From: Acidobacteriota bacterium
Lineage (GTDB): Bacteria > Acidobacteriota > CAIWXX01
NCBI GenBank assembly: GCA_016191015.1
Contig: JACPPM010000050.1
Span: 1 to 44,214, forward strand
Length of the DNA: 44,214 bases
Direction of reading: 5' to 3'
Shown here in pieces: positions 35,128-44,170 of this stretch; the stretch's first letter is position 1; each line of letters begins with the position of its first letter. The notes under the pieces are model-generated. The model was not told the origin of the DNA, made no database searches, and was given only the letters and a program-made list of their open reading frames with translations. The translations under genes and the position numbers were made by a program.

Positions 35128-37959
35128 TTACGGAGTGTGCTCCTCAATCCCCCACAGGCCCATGCGTGCGCGGGCGAGCGTGGCGATTGCGGCGATGACC
35201 GCGAAGATAGTCACAAGCATCACTATCGATGGCCTCGCGGACCTGGCGCCACTCACGCCGGACACCGGCACGGCCGAGCCGTCGCCGATGACGACCAGGC
35301 CGGCCCACGCCGCGGCGGGGGCGCCGGCACTCATCCGATCCCGCTGTGCCGCAGCCAAAGAGGCGGCGACGTCGTGCCCCATAGCCAGGTGCTCGCAGAA
35401 ACCCTCCGAGAGGCCGCTCGCTTCCGCGTCTCTGAGTGGCCAGAGGCTTCCGACAACCGTGCGCGCACCCGCCTGCAGAAAGGCGCGGGCGATTCCCATG
35501 ACGCCCTCGCCTCTGAGCTGCGTCCCGGTGACGCTCCTGCACCCAAAGAGCACGACGACCTGGCCGTTCAACCGAAGACCGATGATATCCCGGCTCTGGA
35601 GCAGACCGTCCTCCGAGGGTGGACTCGGCGCCAGGAGAACGGCCGAACGATCCGGATTCCTCTCATCGATTACTACATGCGTAGCAAAATACAGGATGCC
35701 GTACCGCCTGAGGTCGGTCTGCTTGAGCGCGTCTTCGCTCGCATCTGTCCCCTCGAGGAGGAGGCTGCCGGCACCGAGAAACCGCGTGATCATCCGGCCT
35801 TCGATTCGGGCGTACGGCAGAGCCCCCGGCAACTCATCGGCGTCAAGCAGCCGGAGACGTTCGAACGCGTTCGCCTTCCCCTCCCGCACCAGGTGGGGAT
35901 CCGCAAACACGATTGCGGGGCGATCGGCTGCAGGCGCCAGTTTCTTCAACCACCGCAACCAGACCGTGACCGAGGGCACCAGGCACAGATCGTATTGCGC
36001 GATCAGGGGTGGGCCCTCGCTCCGCGCACGCAAGGCGCTGAACGGGAGCCTGTGGAGGCTCCCATCAGGCACAATCACCAGGCGCCTGATCGCAGCCGGC
36101 ATGATCCGCATCGCCGGTGCCAGGAGGTCACGATAAAGAGCGGCCGCGGCGGCAGCCTCCTGGCCGTCGCGACGCGAGACCATCCCGGTGAAGAGATCAA
36201 CCTGCGCTTCGAGCATTCGACGGTCCGGGAGCGCAAACACGCGAGAGCTTGTGCGCGTGATCGCGATCAGCCATGAGCCACCTTCGGTCGCACCGCCCAG
36301 TTGTTCTCGCTCGGAGAGCTGGAAGGACAGCAGCATCTCGTCCGTGGCCAGTCTCCGCTGGACCTCCGCGATTGCGGGGATGTCCGGGTGCCTCACCACC
36401 GCGAACCTCGGATCAGACTGTGCGATCTCCTCGCGCAGAGTCCCCTCCTGCACCTCGAGATTGTCGAGTCGCTCGACCGCCTCCGACCTCTCGTGCCCCG
36501 ACAGCTCACCGCCAAGCAAAGTCTTCTGAAGCTGCGCGATCTGGTCGAGCACCGCCAACCGCTGCCGATCAAGCGCGCTCCTCGGGCTCAGCGCAGCCGT
36601 GCTGCGTGCGGCGTCGAGCGCATCCAGAAGCACTCGCGCACGCATCCTTTCGGTCACAGCGAACGCGGCATTCAGATCGGCGGGAGATCCGAGCAGATAA
36701 CCGGAGAGCTGGTAGTAGGCAAAGGCCCATTCCGAGAAGAGCCGGGCACGGACGGCGTCGTCGCGCTGCAGATCCCGGATGCGTTCGATCGCGTCCAGCG
36801 CCGCGAGCGACTCCGCGATAGCCTTCGGACGATCTCCGGAAATGACGCGCATATACGCCCGCGTCAGGCAGGCACGGGCGAAGGTGGTGGGGCTTCCCGT
36901 GAGGCGCGTCAGAGCGAGGGACTTGTCTGCGAGCTCGAACGCCAGCTCGGCCTGCCCCGGTTCGGTGAGAATGAGATTCAGCGCCACCAGGCGCGAGGCC
37001 GACGCCATGAGGTTAATGTTCCCCGTGGCGCGCGCCGCGTCGAGTGCGCGTTGTGCAGCGTCCAGCGCCTCGGGTGGGGCGAGGTCCCGGTCTTGGGCCT
37101 GAAGGCAGTAGACGGCGGCCTGCGTCTCGAGATTCCGGGCACGCATGGCGGCGTCCAGCGCGTCGAACCACAGCTTCCTTGCGCGCTCGGCGGTCATCGC
37201 ACCGCTCTCCAGCAGCCTCCGCGCCAGTGTCGCGATGTTGTAGCGCACCCTCGACTCCTCGTAATAATCGCCGTTCTCCCAATGCAGCACGGCCTCCTTC
37301 GCAAAACATGCGAGCGCTTCCTCGTTGTCGCCGGTCGCCGAGGCCACCGCACCCAGTCCGTCCAATACCAGGGCGAGAGGGTAGTCCTCCTCGCCCTCCG
37401 CCGCACCTTCGGCCTTGCTGAGCTGGGACCGAGCCAGACTGTATTCGCCCCGCGCAATCGCCATGAATCCCATTTCGATCCAGACCCGGGTCATCAGCCG
37501 ATGATCGCCGGATGCCGTGACCGCGGCACGGTCGACCATCTCCTCCGCCTCCGTCATTCGCCCTCGCTGGCGGAGGAACGTGGCGAGGCTGAGGCGCGCG
37601 AGGGTTTCCCCTCTCTTGTCGGCGACGGCAGCGAAGCCTTCGGCTGCCGCGCGGTACGACGTCTCGGCCCGGGCCCGCCCACGATCGGCTTCGAGGGCAC
37701 CCAGGAAGAGCCGCGCGAAGCTGTTCGAGGGGTCGCGGGCTAGCACAGCATCGAGCCGTCGCATCGCCTCATCCCAGCTCTGATAACGCCGGGCCAGCAC
37801 CAGATAGCAGCGGTAGGCATCAAGCTCGCGTGGATGTTCGCTGATGAGCGCCTCGCAGTCGCGGAAGGCTGTTGGCCTGGAGAGATCAACACCGGCGCGC
37901 GAACCCGTCGATGCCATCAACAGGATGGCTGGAATCAGACCGGCGATGGACAGGCGCAT
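35128..37959 (-). CDS. Exported, membrane-anchored TPR-CHAT protease-like protein
   Basis: This 943-residue protein has a signal peptide (residues 1-22), TPR pairs (about 30-460), a coiled linker (465-515) and a CHAT caspase-like domain (about 520-895). The expected dyad is present: His761 in YFATHVVID and Cys807 in VVVLFGCRSVTG, as in separase-like peptidases. Near the C-terminus is a membrane span (911-930) with a short basic tail. The signal peptide and terminal anchor would place TPR and protease in the periplasm, whereas many studied CHAT proteins are cytoplasmic. It is 27 bases downstream of the FlgO/TPR gene, with which it surely forms an operon. Substrate unknown; a role in stress response or envelope signalling is inference. 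Confidence 0.88.
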   Translation of the reverse strand: MRLSIAGLIPAILLMASTGSRAGVDLSRPTAFRDCEALISEHPRELDAYRCYLVLARRYQSWDEAMRRLDAVLARDPSNSFARLFLGALEADRGRARAETSYRAAAEGFAAVADKRGETLARLSLATFLRQRGRMTEAEEMVDRAAVTASGDHRLMTRVWIEMGFMAIARGEYSLARSQLSKAEGAAEGEEDYPLALVLDGLGAVASATGDNEEALACFAKEAVLHWENGDYYEESRVRYNIATLARRLLESGAMTAERARKLWFDALDAAMRARNLETQAAVYCLQAQDRDLAPPEALDAAQRALDAARATGNINLMASASRLVALNLILTEPGQAELAFELADKSLALTRLTGSPTTFARACLTRAYMRVISGDRPKAIAESLAALDAIERIRDLQRDDAVRARLFSEWAFAYYQLSGYLLGSPADLNAAFAVTERMRARVLLDALDAARSTAALSPRSALDRQRLAVLDQIAQLQKTLLGGELSGHERSEAVERLDNLEVQEGTLREEIAQSDPRFAVVRHPDIPAIAEVQRRLATDEMLLSFQLSEREQLGGATEGGSWLIAITRTSSRVFALPDRRMLEAQVDLFTGMVSRRDGQEAAAAAALYRDLLAPAMRIMPAAIRRLVIVPDGSLHRLPFSALRARSEGPPLIAQYDLCLVPSVTVWLRWLKKLAPAADRPAIVFADPHLVREGKANAFERLRLLDADELPGALPYARIEGRMITRFLGAGSLLLEGTDASEDALKQTDLRRYGILYFATHVVIDERNPDRSAVLLAPSPPSEDGLLQSRDIIGLRLNGQVVVLFGCRSVTGTQLRGEGVMGIARAFLQAGARTVVGSLWPLRDAEASGLSEGFCEHLAMGHDVAASLAAAQRDRMSAGAPAAAWAGLVVIGDGSAVPVSGVSGARSARPSIVMLVTIFAVIAAIATLARARMGLWGIEEHTP

Positions 37960-37986
37960 GGCACGGTCACCGCGGTGTCGTCGGCC

Positions 37987-40305
37987 TCAACTGGAGCTCC
38001 GCCGGGCGAACCCTCGGGCGAGCCCTCGGGCGAGCTCCGCGATCAGGAGAAACCCCTTTGCTCTCGCGTCGCTCTCGACTGCCGAGAGGTGTCCGAGAGC
38101 AGCTGCGTTCCTTCCCTGTTTCAGATCGACCGCGGCCAGGGCCAGACGCGCTTCGAGCAGCAGCCCGGTGAATCCGTGCTTCTGCGCATCGCGGACGGCG
38201 GCTTGGAGTGACGGGACAGGGTCGGTTCCGCGAGGGTCGCCGTACGAGGCACGTACCCGGCCGAGGGTCACGATCACGAAGACGTGCTGATAGGCGCTGA
38301 TCGGTGGTCTCGACAACTCCTCGGCGCGGCCGAGTGCGGCGGCAGCGGCCCCGCTGTCGCCGCGCGCCATGAGCGCCCAGGCGAGGAGAGCGCGCCCCGA
38401 GGCCTCGAGTCCCCGCATCCCGGCGGATTGGGCGCGACCGGCAACCGAGAGGCACAGAGACTCGGCGTCCGCAGGTCTTCCCTGCTCCAGCGCCACGAGG
38501 GCGCGCGCGAGCTCCGCCTCGCTCGCCAGCGCCTTGAAGCCCCGATCCGTCCAAATCGCACTAGCCTCGTTCAATGCTCTCTCGGCCCCGTCCAGATCCC
38601 CCCGGTCTCTGAGTACGCGCCCGAGGCCGAGGGAGGCCTCTGCGATGAGCGACCCCTGGTCACCCGCGCGGGCTCTCTGCAGGATCTGTTCGAAAAGCTG
38701 CTTTGCATGAAGCAGGTTACCCTCTCGCGCGCTCAGGATCGCGAGGTCGCAGAGGGCGTTGTCCGGAAGAAACGGACACCCGGAAAGGATTCCGTCGCCC
38801 GCATCGCGGATGATCCTGTAGGACTCGATGAGTGTTCGCCGAGCGGCCGCGTGGTCTCCGAGCTCCATCAGAACATTCCCCATTCTGTCCAGGGCTTCGG
38901 CCTCGTACGGTCTGCTGCCGCGGAACTCGCGCAGGATTTCGATGGATTGCTGGAGGGAGTCCCGAGCTTTCTCGAGGTCGCCATTCCTGCAGTGGAGCGC
39001 ACCGAGTATGCTCGAAGCCTTCCCCACGCCCCAGCGATCGCCGAGCGCGGCGCGGATTCGACGGGCCTCCTCATAGGCGGACTCCGCTTTCTCGATCTCC
39101 CCCATCCACTCCAGGGCGTTTCCTTGAGCTATGAGGGCGTCGTCCACCAGAGATCGCGCGCCCTTGCGACCTGCGGCTTGGGCGGCGCGGGTCGCTGCGG
39201 CAAGCTTGCGCTTCGGCTCGTCGTCGGCAAACCACGCTTCGGCGAGGTCGATCCTCGGGTCTCCCAATGAAGGAAGGGGCGTGCGGCGCAGGCGGTCGAG
39301 AGTTGCGTAGGCTTCATCCAGATGACCTGCCTTCGCCTCGGCCGTTGCGAGCGAGAGGCCGTAATCGAGGTTGTCCGGATAGGCCGTGCCCAATTCCCGC
39401 AGGAGCTCGGCCTCCCGCTCGACTTCCCCCGTCCGATCCAGGTAGGCGGCCTCCACACAAAGCCTGATCTCATGGGGGAGGCCGCTGGAGAGGTCGTAGG
39501 CCTTCCGAGCCTCCTGCTCGGCTTCACCGGCGAACCCCAGCGAGCCGCAGGCGTCGGAGAGGGCTGCGTGGGCGAGAGCGAACTGCGGATCTGCGGCGAC
39601 CGCTCTGTCGAGCAGGTCGCGGGCGGAAAGAAAGTCGAACTGGCGGAGCTTCACGAGCCCCTCGGCGTAGAGGCGCGCCGACTCGCGGCTGGAGGGGAGT
39701 GACGCCTTGAGCTGTCGTTCTTCGGCGGACGTCAGCTTTCCCGACGCGAGTCTCCCGCGAAGACGTGTGCCGATTCGAGATGCAAGATCGACGATGTCCT
39801 TCTCCACCCCCTCCTCGGTGGCAGTGATGAGCGTCTCTCCGGTCGATGCATCCTGCACGCGCGCTGAGACGCGGACTCGCCCTCCGGTCGCATCGCCGAG
39901 AGTCAGATAGGAACCGACGACGATCAGGTCCGTGCCGATGTTGGTTCGGATTCTGGCGAGCGTTTCGGCGGTGAGCGCGTCCGAATTGGGCAGCTCCAGA
40001 TCGGACTTCATCCGCGCGACCTCGCCCCCGGGAATCGCTCGAATCCGCGGAGCTACGGAGAGCTCCGATGTCAGCATCTCCGAGAGCGCGGGGGAAATCC
40101 ACGCCGATTCAGGGCTCCCCGACGTGTCCGAGAAGCCGATGACAGCGACGGCCGGGCGAGGCCCTGGCGAGGTGGGCGCATGAGTGGCCGCAGGCTGGAG
40201 GATGCCCCACCGGAGACCAATGAAGATGCCCAGGCCGGAGAGCAGGGCGAAAACCGCCAGTCCAGCTACGACGAGCACCCATCGAGGACGGGAAGCATCA
40301 CGCAT
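37987..40305 (-). CDS. FlgO/TolB-like domain plus TPR protein: receptor part of a kinase without the kinase
   Basis: This 772-residue protein has a short basic N-terminus (MRDASRPR) and a membrane span (9-30). A FlgO/TolB-N-like domain follows (about 50-185: PAVAVIGFSDTSGSPESAWISPALSEML, then GTDLIVVGSYLTLGD). TPR pairs fill residues 205-772. In Acidobacteria this order normally follows a Ser/Thr kinase domain in one protein (general knowledge); here nothing precedes the membrane span. ATG 40305 was chosen because the earlier in-frame GTG at 40365 overlaps the small upstream gene. The start overlaps that gene by eight bases. Its partner downstream is the TPR-CHAT gene. It probably senses an outside ligand and acts through CHAT or a kinase in trans. 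Confidence 0.85.
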   Translation of the reverse strand: MRDASRPRWVLVVAGLAVFALLSGLGIFIGLRWGILQPAATHAPTSPGPRPAVAVIGFSDTSGSPESAWISPALSEMLTSELSVAPRIRAIPGGEVARMKSDLELPNSDALTAETLARIRTNIGTDLIVVGSYLTLGDATGGRVRVSARVQDASTGETLITATEEGVEKDIVDLASRIGTRLRGRLASGKLTSAEERQLKASLPSSRESARLYAEGLVKLRQFDFLSARDLLDRAVAADPQFALAHAALSDACGSLGFAGEAEQEARKAYDLSSGLPHEIRLCVEAAYLDRTGEVEREAELLRELGTAYPDNLDYGLSLATAEAKAGHLDEAYATLDRLRRTPLPSLGDPRIDLAEAWFADDEPKRKLAAATRAAQAAGRKGARSLVDDALIAQGNALEWMGEIEKAESAYEEARRIRAALGDRWGVGKASSILGALHCRNGDLEKARDSLQQSIEILREFRGSRPYEAEALDRMGNVLMELGDHAAARRTLIESYRIIRDAGDGILSGCPFLPDNALCDLAILSAREGNLLHAKQLFEQILQRARAGDQGSLIAEASLGLGRVLRDRGDLDGAERALNEASAIWTDRGFKALASEAELARALVALEQGRPADAESLCLSVAGRAQSAGMRGLEASGRALLAWALMARGDSGAAAAALGRAEELSRPPISAYQHVFVIVTLGRVRASYGDPRGTDPVPSLQAAVRDAQKHGFTGLLLEARLALAAVDLKQGRNAAALGHLSAVESDARAKGFLLIAELARGLARGFARRSSS

Positions 40306-40543
40306 GCCGGGTGCGATTGAGCCGTTCCCTGAACGCGCGAAAATTCGCCTCGGCCCATTCCTCACTGAGCCGATTCATGCTTTCGAGGCTGCGGTGCTTG
40401 TAGACGCCCGGTGGGAATCGAGGCGATCCCCACCGATCCCCGAAGCTCCAAACCCCCGCGATGGCGCCGTACAGTTTCGGATCACCGCGATCCAGCCACG
40501 GCTCCGGCATCTCCTCACCCCGTCGCAACTTCCGAACTGGCAT
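40298..40543 (-). CDS. Small conserved-looking protein, function unknown
   Basis: This 81-residue protein is acidic and aromatic-rich, with PEPWLDRGDPKLYGAIAGVW and FPPGVYKHRS as striking elements and a helical end (NRLSEEWAEANFRAFRERLNR). The wording suggests a genuine conserved small protein of the kind found in toxin-antitoxin-like pairs, but I cannot name the family. The ATG at 40543 overlaps the stop of a 24-codon frame by one base (TGATG), and its own stop lies inside the start region of the FlgO/TPR gene. These tight overlaps suggest an operon. It could also be a remnant left where the kinase part of the neighbour was lost. Confidence 0.55.
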   Translation of the reverse strand: MPVRKLRRGEEMPEPWLDRGDPKLYGAIAGVWSFGDRWGSPRFPPGVYKHRSLESMNRLSEEWAEANFRAFRERLNRTRHA

Positions 40544-40617
40544 CACTCCTCCGCGAGACCGAAACGCTGACGCAGTGCCATCGCGGCGAGCACCTTCTTC
40601 GAGGCTTTGTAATCCAT
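40543..40617 (-). other. Tiny 24-residue frame overlapping the small gene
   Basis: ATG 40617 to TGA 40543 encodes a basic, helical 24-residue peptide (contains KASKKVLAAMALRQRFGLAEE). The stop shares one base with the next start (TGATG). An in-frame stop lies five codons upstream of the ATG, so it is either a true micro-ORF, a leader peptide for coupling, or the last codons of a decayed gene. It has no good ribosome site. Confidence 0.35.
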
Positions 40618-40915
40618 GGACTTACTGCATCAAGTTCGAAGGGCTATCAACGCTAAGCTCTGGCCCCGTTCCTGAACCTACGGTCATTATACAACGAGCC
40701 TGTCGGCCCGGTCCCGATCATAGCCCTGACAGACATAGGCTCGTCCCTCGCCATCGTCACACCGGGGATGAAGTGGACCCAGGCTTTTCGATCTCGTTCC
40801 GGGCCTCGACCTATGGATGCGCGACGCGGCTTTTCGTGATAGCTTCTGAAACACGAAGCGACCCACTGAAGGGGATGCCCGGAGAGGCCGTGACCGATAC
40901 CCGGAAGGGACATGG
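40618..40915. other. Divergent intergenic region before the fourth kinase
   Basis: These 298 bases lie between the minus-strand CHAT operon and the plus-strand kinase. No gene was recognised. GGAAGGGA just upstream of 40916 serves as ribosome site for the kinase. No convincing promoter boxes could be assigned by eye. Confidence 0.4.
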
Positions 40916-43900
40916 ATGAGCGACGGGGAGGATGAAGCCACCTGCGGAACCCCGGACGGTCTCGCTGAGATCAGCCGACCACACCAGGACCCGGTTCTTG
41001 GCGGGTTCGGCAAATATACGGCTCTGCTGCTTGTCGGCGAGGGTGGCATGGGCAAGGTGTATCGCGCACAGGACCGCGAGCTTGGCCGGCAGGTTGCACT
41101 GAAGTTCATCCGCTGGGATGATCCGGGACTGGCCGAGAGGCTGCTGTGGGAGGCTCGCGCCCAAGCGCGCATCGATCACCCGAACGTCTGTAAGGTTTAC
41201 GAGACGGGTCAGCACGGTGGGACTCCGTACATCGCCATGCAGTGGATCTGCGGGAAACCGTTGCACTACCTGCAGGAGGAGCTCTCGCTCGAAGAGAAGG
41301 TCCGAATCATCAAAGATGTCAGCGAGGGGGTCCACGCAGCGCACCGCGTTGGGCTCATCCACCGTGACCTCAAGCCGGGAAATATCCTTGTCGAGCGGAG
41401 CGACGCGGGCACGTGGGTTCCGACCGTCATGGACTTCGGTCTCGCGCGCGAGGTGCACGCCACTGGGAAGACATCGACCGGGGCCGTGCTGGGCACACCG
41501 AACTACATGCCGCCCGAGCAGGCGCGGGGCGAGGTCCATGCGCTCGATCGTCGTTCGGACGTCTACAGTCTTGGCGCCACGCTCTATCAATTGCTCGCCG
41601 GAATCCCTCCCTACAGTGGGGAGAGCAGCATCGACATCTTAATCCAAATCCTTCTGGATGAGCCTCCACATCTGAGAAAAATCGCGCCGCATGTTCCCGC
41701 GGACCTGGCGACCATTGTGCATCGGTGTCTCGCCCGAGAGCCGCACCGGCGCTATGATTCGGCTCACGAGCTGGCCGAGGATCTGGATCGTTACCTGCGC
41801 GGCGATCCCATTCAGGCACGGCCGGCCGGCCTGCTCTACCGTTTACGGAAGAAAGCGCTCAAGCACCGGACTCTGGCCTCCACGCTGGCCGCCGCCCTCG
41901 TGATCAGCCTCATCGCCGCCTCCTACGCGTGGCGCACCCGCGCCGACGCGCAGCGCCGGGCCGAGCTGGCTGGCCAGTTCGCGCAGCAAGCCGAGCGGAT
42001 GGAACGGACGCTGCAGGTCGCCCATCTTCTTCCTCTGCATGACATCCGGCCGGACATCGAGGAGGTACGCAGGACGATCAAGTCACTCGAATCCCGGATT
42101 GATGACATCGGAAAACTTGCTGAAGGTCCGGGGCATCTTGCGCTCGGACGCGCATGGTATGCACTCGGTGACGACCAGAAATCGCTGGAGCACCTGAAGA
42201 GCTCCTGGGAGGCCGGCCAGCGAACGGCGGACACGGCGCGGGCACTGGGCCTCACCTACGGACGTCTCTATCAGCGGCTTCGTGAGGAGGCCGAGCGAAC
42301 GCGGAACACAACGCAGCGGGAGCAGCTGATCCGCGATCTCGAGAGAACCCACCGCGCTCCAGCGCTCCAGTATCTCGCGCTCGGCGCGAACCCGGCGGAT
42401 AGCTCCGATGCCATGGCAGGGGCGTTGATCGCCTTCTACAGCCGCGAGCTCGACCGCGCCGAAAGCCTCTGCTACCAGGCGCAGCAGAAGAGTCCCTGGC
42501 GCTATGAAAGCTACCTCCTCGGAGGCGATGTGCGGAGGTCGCGAGCGCAGCAGGAACGTAATCGAGGCGAGTACGAGACCGCCGCGAAGCTCTTCCGGGA
42601 GGCCGACGCCCAGTATGCGAGGGCTCAGGATATCGGGCGCAGCGATCCGGATGTCTACCTCGGGCGTTCCGTGCTCTGGGAGCTCATGATGAACATGCAG
42701 AATGAGCAGGGCGAGGATCCACAGGAGGCCTACCGACTGGCCCGCGATGCATGCGAGAACGCCCTCAAGATTAACCCCGACAACGCCGATGCGCACGCGA
42801 CGCTATCTCTTATCACGCTTCAGTTGGGCGATCACCTGTTCTATGCTGGCAACGACCCTATCTCCACCTACGATCGCGCCATAGCCGAATCCCGACGCGC
42901 CCTTGCCTTCCGTGGCTCGTGGGAATTGCCCCACAAAAGAATCGGCTACGCCTTTCTCGGACTGGCAGAGTACGCGGCGAACAATGGGAGGGATTCCGTG
43001 GGGCTATGGCGGGAGGCGATCAGCGAATATCGTGAGGCGCTGTCGGTGGCACCCAGAGACATGGCTTGTTACCACAACATTGGGTTCGCGAGCAGTTGGA
43101 TTGGTAAAGTTGTTGAGGTGCGCGGTGAGGATCCGTGCCCGTTCTATCGAGAAGCTGCCGGAAGCTACGAATCCGCTCTCGATATCGCCCCGCAGGATGC
43201 GAGGGTCCTCGGCGACGCAGCGCTGTGCTATTACCATCTGGCTCGATACAGCCTGGACCATGGAATCGATCCGACTGATGACCTGGAGCATGGTTTGGCG
43301 CTTTGCCGAAAGTCCATTCAGATCACCCCCAGTCGGGGGCACACCTACAACACGATGGGGCAGCTGTGCACTCTGCTGGCGCGTCGCGATCTGCTGCAGG
43401 GTAAGGATCCGGCGGTGAATTTCGCCTCTGCCCTTCAGCAGTTCCGCAAGGTACAACAGCTTCTCCCCGATCGGGTCTTCGCCTACGTCAACATGGGCGC
43501 GCTCCTCCAGGTTCCCGTCGAGTACAGGCTGATGCGCGGCGATGATCCTTCGTCGATGGTAGGGCAGGCCCGTGAGCTCCTCGCGAAGGCGCTCGAGATC
43601 AATCCCAACTTCCCGGAGACATTCGTCCTACTGGCCGAGAACGAGCTCAAGATGGCTTCGTTCAGGATCTCGCGGCGCACGGATCCCACGGCGGTTCTCC
43701 AGAAGGCCGAGTCGTACGCTGGAACGCTGTTGAAGCTGGATGGATCGAGCGCCGCGGGGCGCAGTCTTCTCGGCCAGGCCTCCCTCCTGCGTGCGGAATG
43801 GCTCAAGGTGCGCCGACAGGACCCCCAAGCTGCCTGGACGGAGGCTGAACAGAGATTTCGCGCCGCCATTGCGATCAACCAGGCTGACTATGCGAACCAT

Positions 43901-44170
43901 CTGTCGATCTCCAAGTTGATGTTACGCAGATGCGAATGGCGACGATCGTCCGGAATGCCAATCGAGTCCGATGCGCGCGATGGCCTCACCGCAGCCGATC
44001 GGGCGCTTGCCATCAATCCGGTGGCTGCAGAGGCATATGCTCTCCGAGGGGCCCTGCTTGCCGTCGCCATTGATACGTCGAACCCCGACGAGCGCCTCCG
44101 CCAGGCGCAGGAATCCCTCAGCCGCGCCTTTGCCATCAACCCCCTACTGAAACGCGAGTATGAACGGTGA
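40916..44170 (+). CDS. Membrane Ser/Thr protein kinase with long TPR region
   Basis: This 1084-residue protein has a kinase domain (33-295): GEGGMG (41-46), Lys63, HRDLKPGN (149-156), DFG (173-175) and PPE (199-201) in place of APE. A membrane span covers 320-338. The motif LLPLHDI (371-377) follows, then about 700 residues of TPR units with many LNP-like turns and repeated GxDP-type loops. It is a paralogue of the kinase at 9421-12816, matching it from the kinase domain through the membrane-proximal motif, but lacks that protein's 70-residue N-terminal extension. It is divergent from the kinase-less FlgO/TPR and CHAT operon and could act on it in trans (speculation). The last 44 bases of the window hold nothing recognised. 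Confidence 0.93.
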   Translation: MSDGEDEATCGTPDGLAEISRPHQDPVLGGFGKYTALLLVGEGGMGKVYRAQDRELGRQVALKFIRWDDPGLAERLLWEARAQARIDHPNVCKVYETGQHGGTPYIAMQWICGKPLHYLQEELSLEEKVRIIKDVSEGVHAAHRVGLIHRDLKPGNILVERSDAGTWVPTVMDFGLAREVHATGKTSTGAVLGTPNYMPPEQARGEVHALDRRSDVYSLGATLYQLLAGIPPYSGESSIDILIQILLDEPPHLRKIAPHVPADLATIVHRCLAREPHRRYDSAHELAEDLDRYLRGDPIQARPAGLLYRLRKKALKHRTLASTLAAALVISLIAASYAWRTRADAQRRAELAGQFAQQAERMERTLQVAHLLPLHDIRPDIEEVRRTIKSLESRIDDIGKLAEGPGHLALGRAWYALGDDQKSLEHLKSSWEAGQRTADTARALGLTYGRLYQRLREEAERTRNTTQREQLIRDLERTHRAPALQYLALGANPADSSDAMAGALIAFYSRELDRAESLCYQAQQKSPWRYESYLLGGDVRRSRAQQERNRGEYETAAKLFREADAQYARAQDIGRSDPDVYLGRSVLWELMMNMQNEQGEDPQEAYRLARDACENALKINPDNADAHATLSLITLQLGDHLFYAGNDPISTYDRAIAESRRALAFRGSWELPHKRIGYAFLGLAEYAANNGRDSVGLWREAISEYREALSVAPRDMACYHNIGFASSWIGKVVEVRGEDPCPFYREAAGSYESALDIAPQDARVLGDAALCYYHLARYSLDHGIDPTDDLEHGLALCRKSIQITPSRGHTYNTMGQLCTLLARRDLLQGKDPAVNFASALQQFRKVQQLLPDRVFAYVNMGALLQVPVEYRLMRGDDPSSMVGQARELLAKALEINPNFPETFVLLAENELKMASFRISRRTDPTAVLQKAESYAGTLLKLDGSSAAGRSLLGQASLLRAEWLKVRRQDPQAAWTEAEQRFRAAIAINQADYANHLSISKLMLRRCEWRRSSGMPIESDARDGLTAADRALAINPVAAEAYALRGALLAVAIDTSNPDERLRQAQESLSRAFAINPLLKREYER

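Noticed and set aside
34844-36276. Open frames of about 430 codons on the plus strand
   Set aside because: They are antisense to the CHAT domain, which carries the catalytic His and Cys in the opposite strand's frame.
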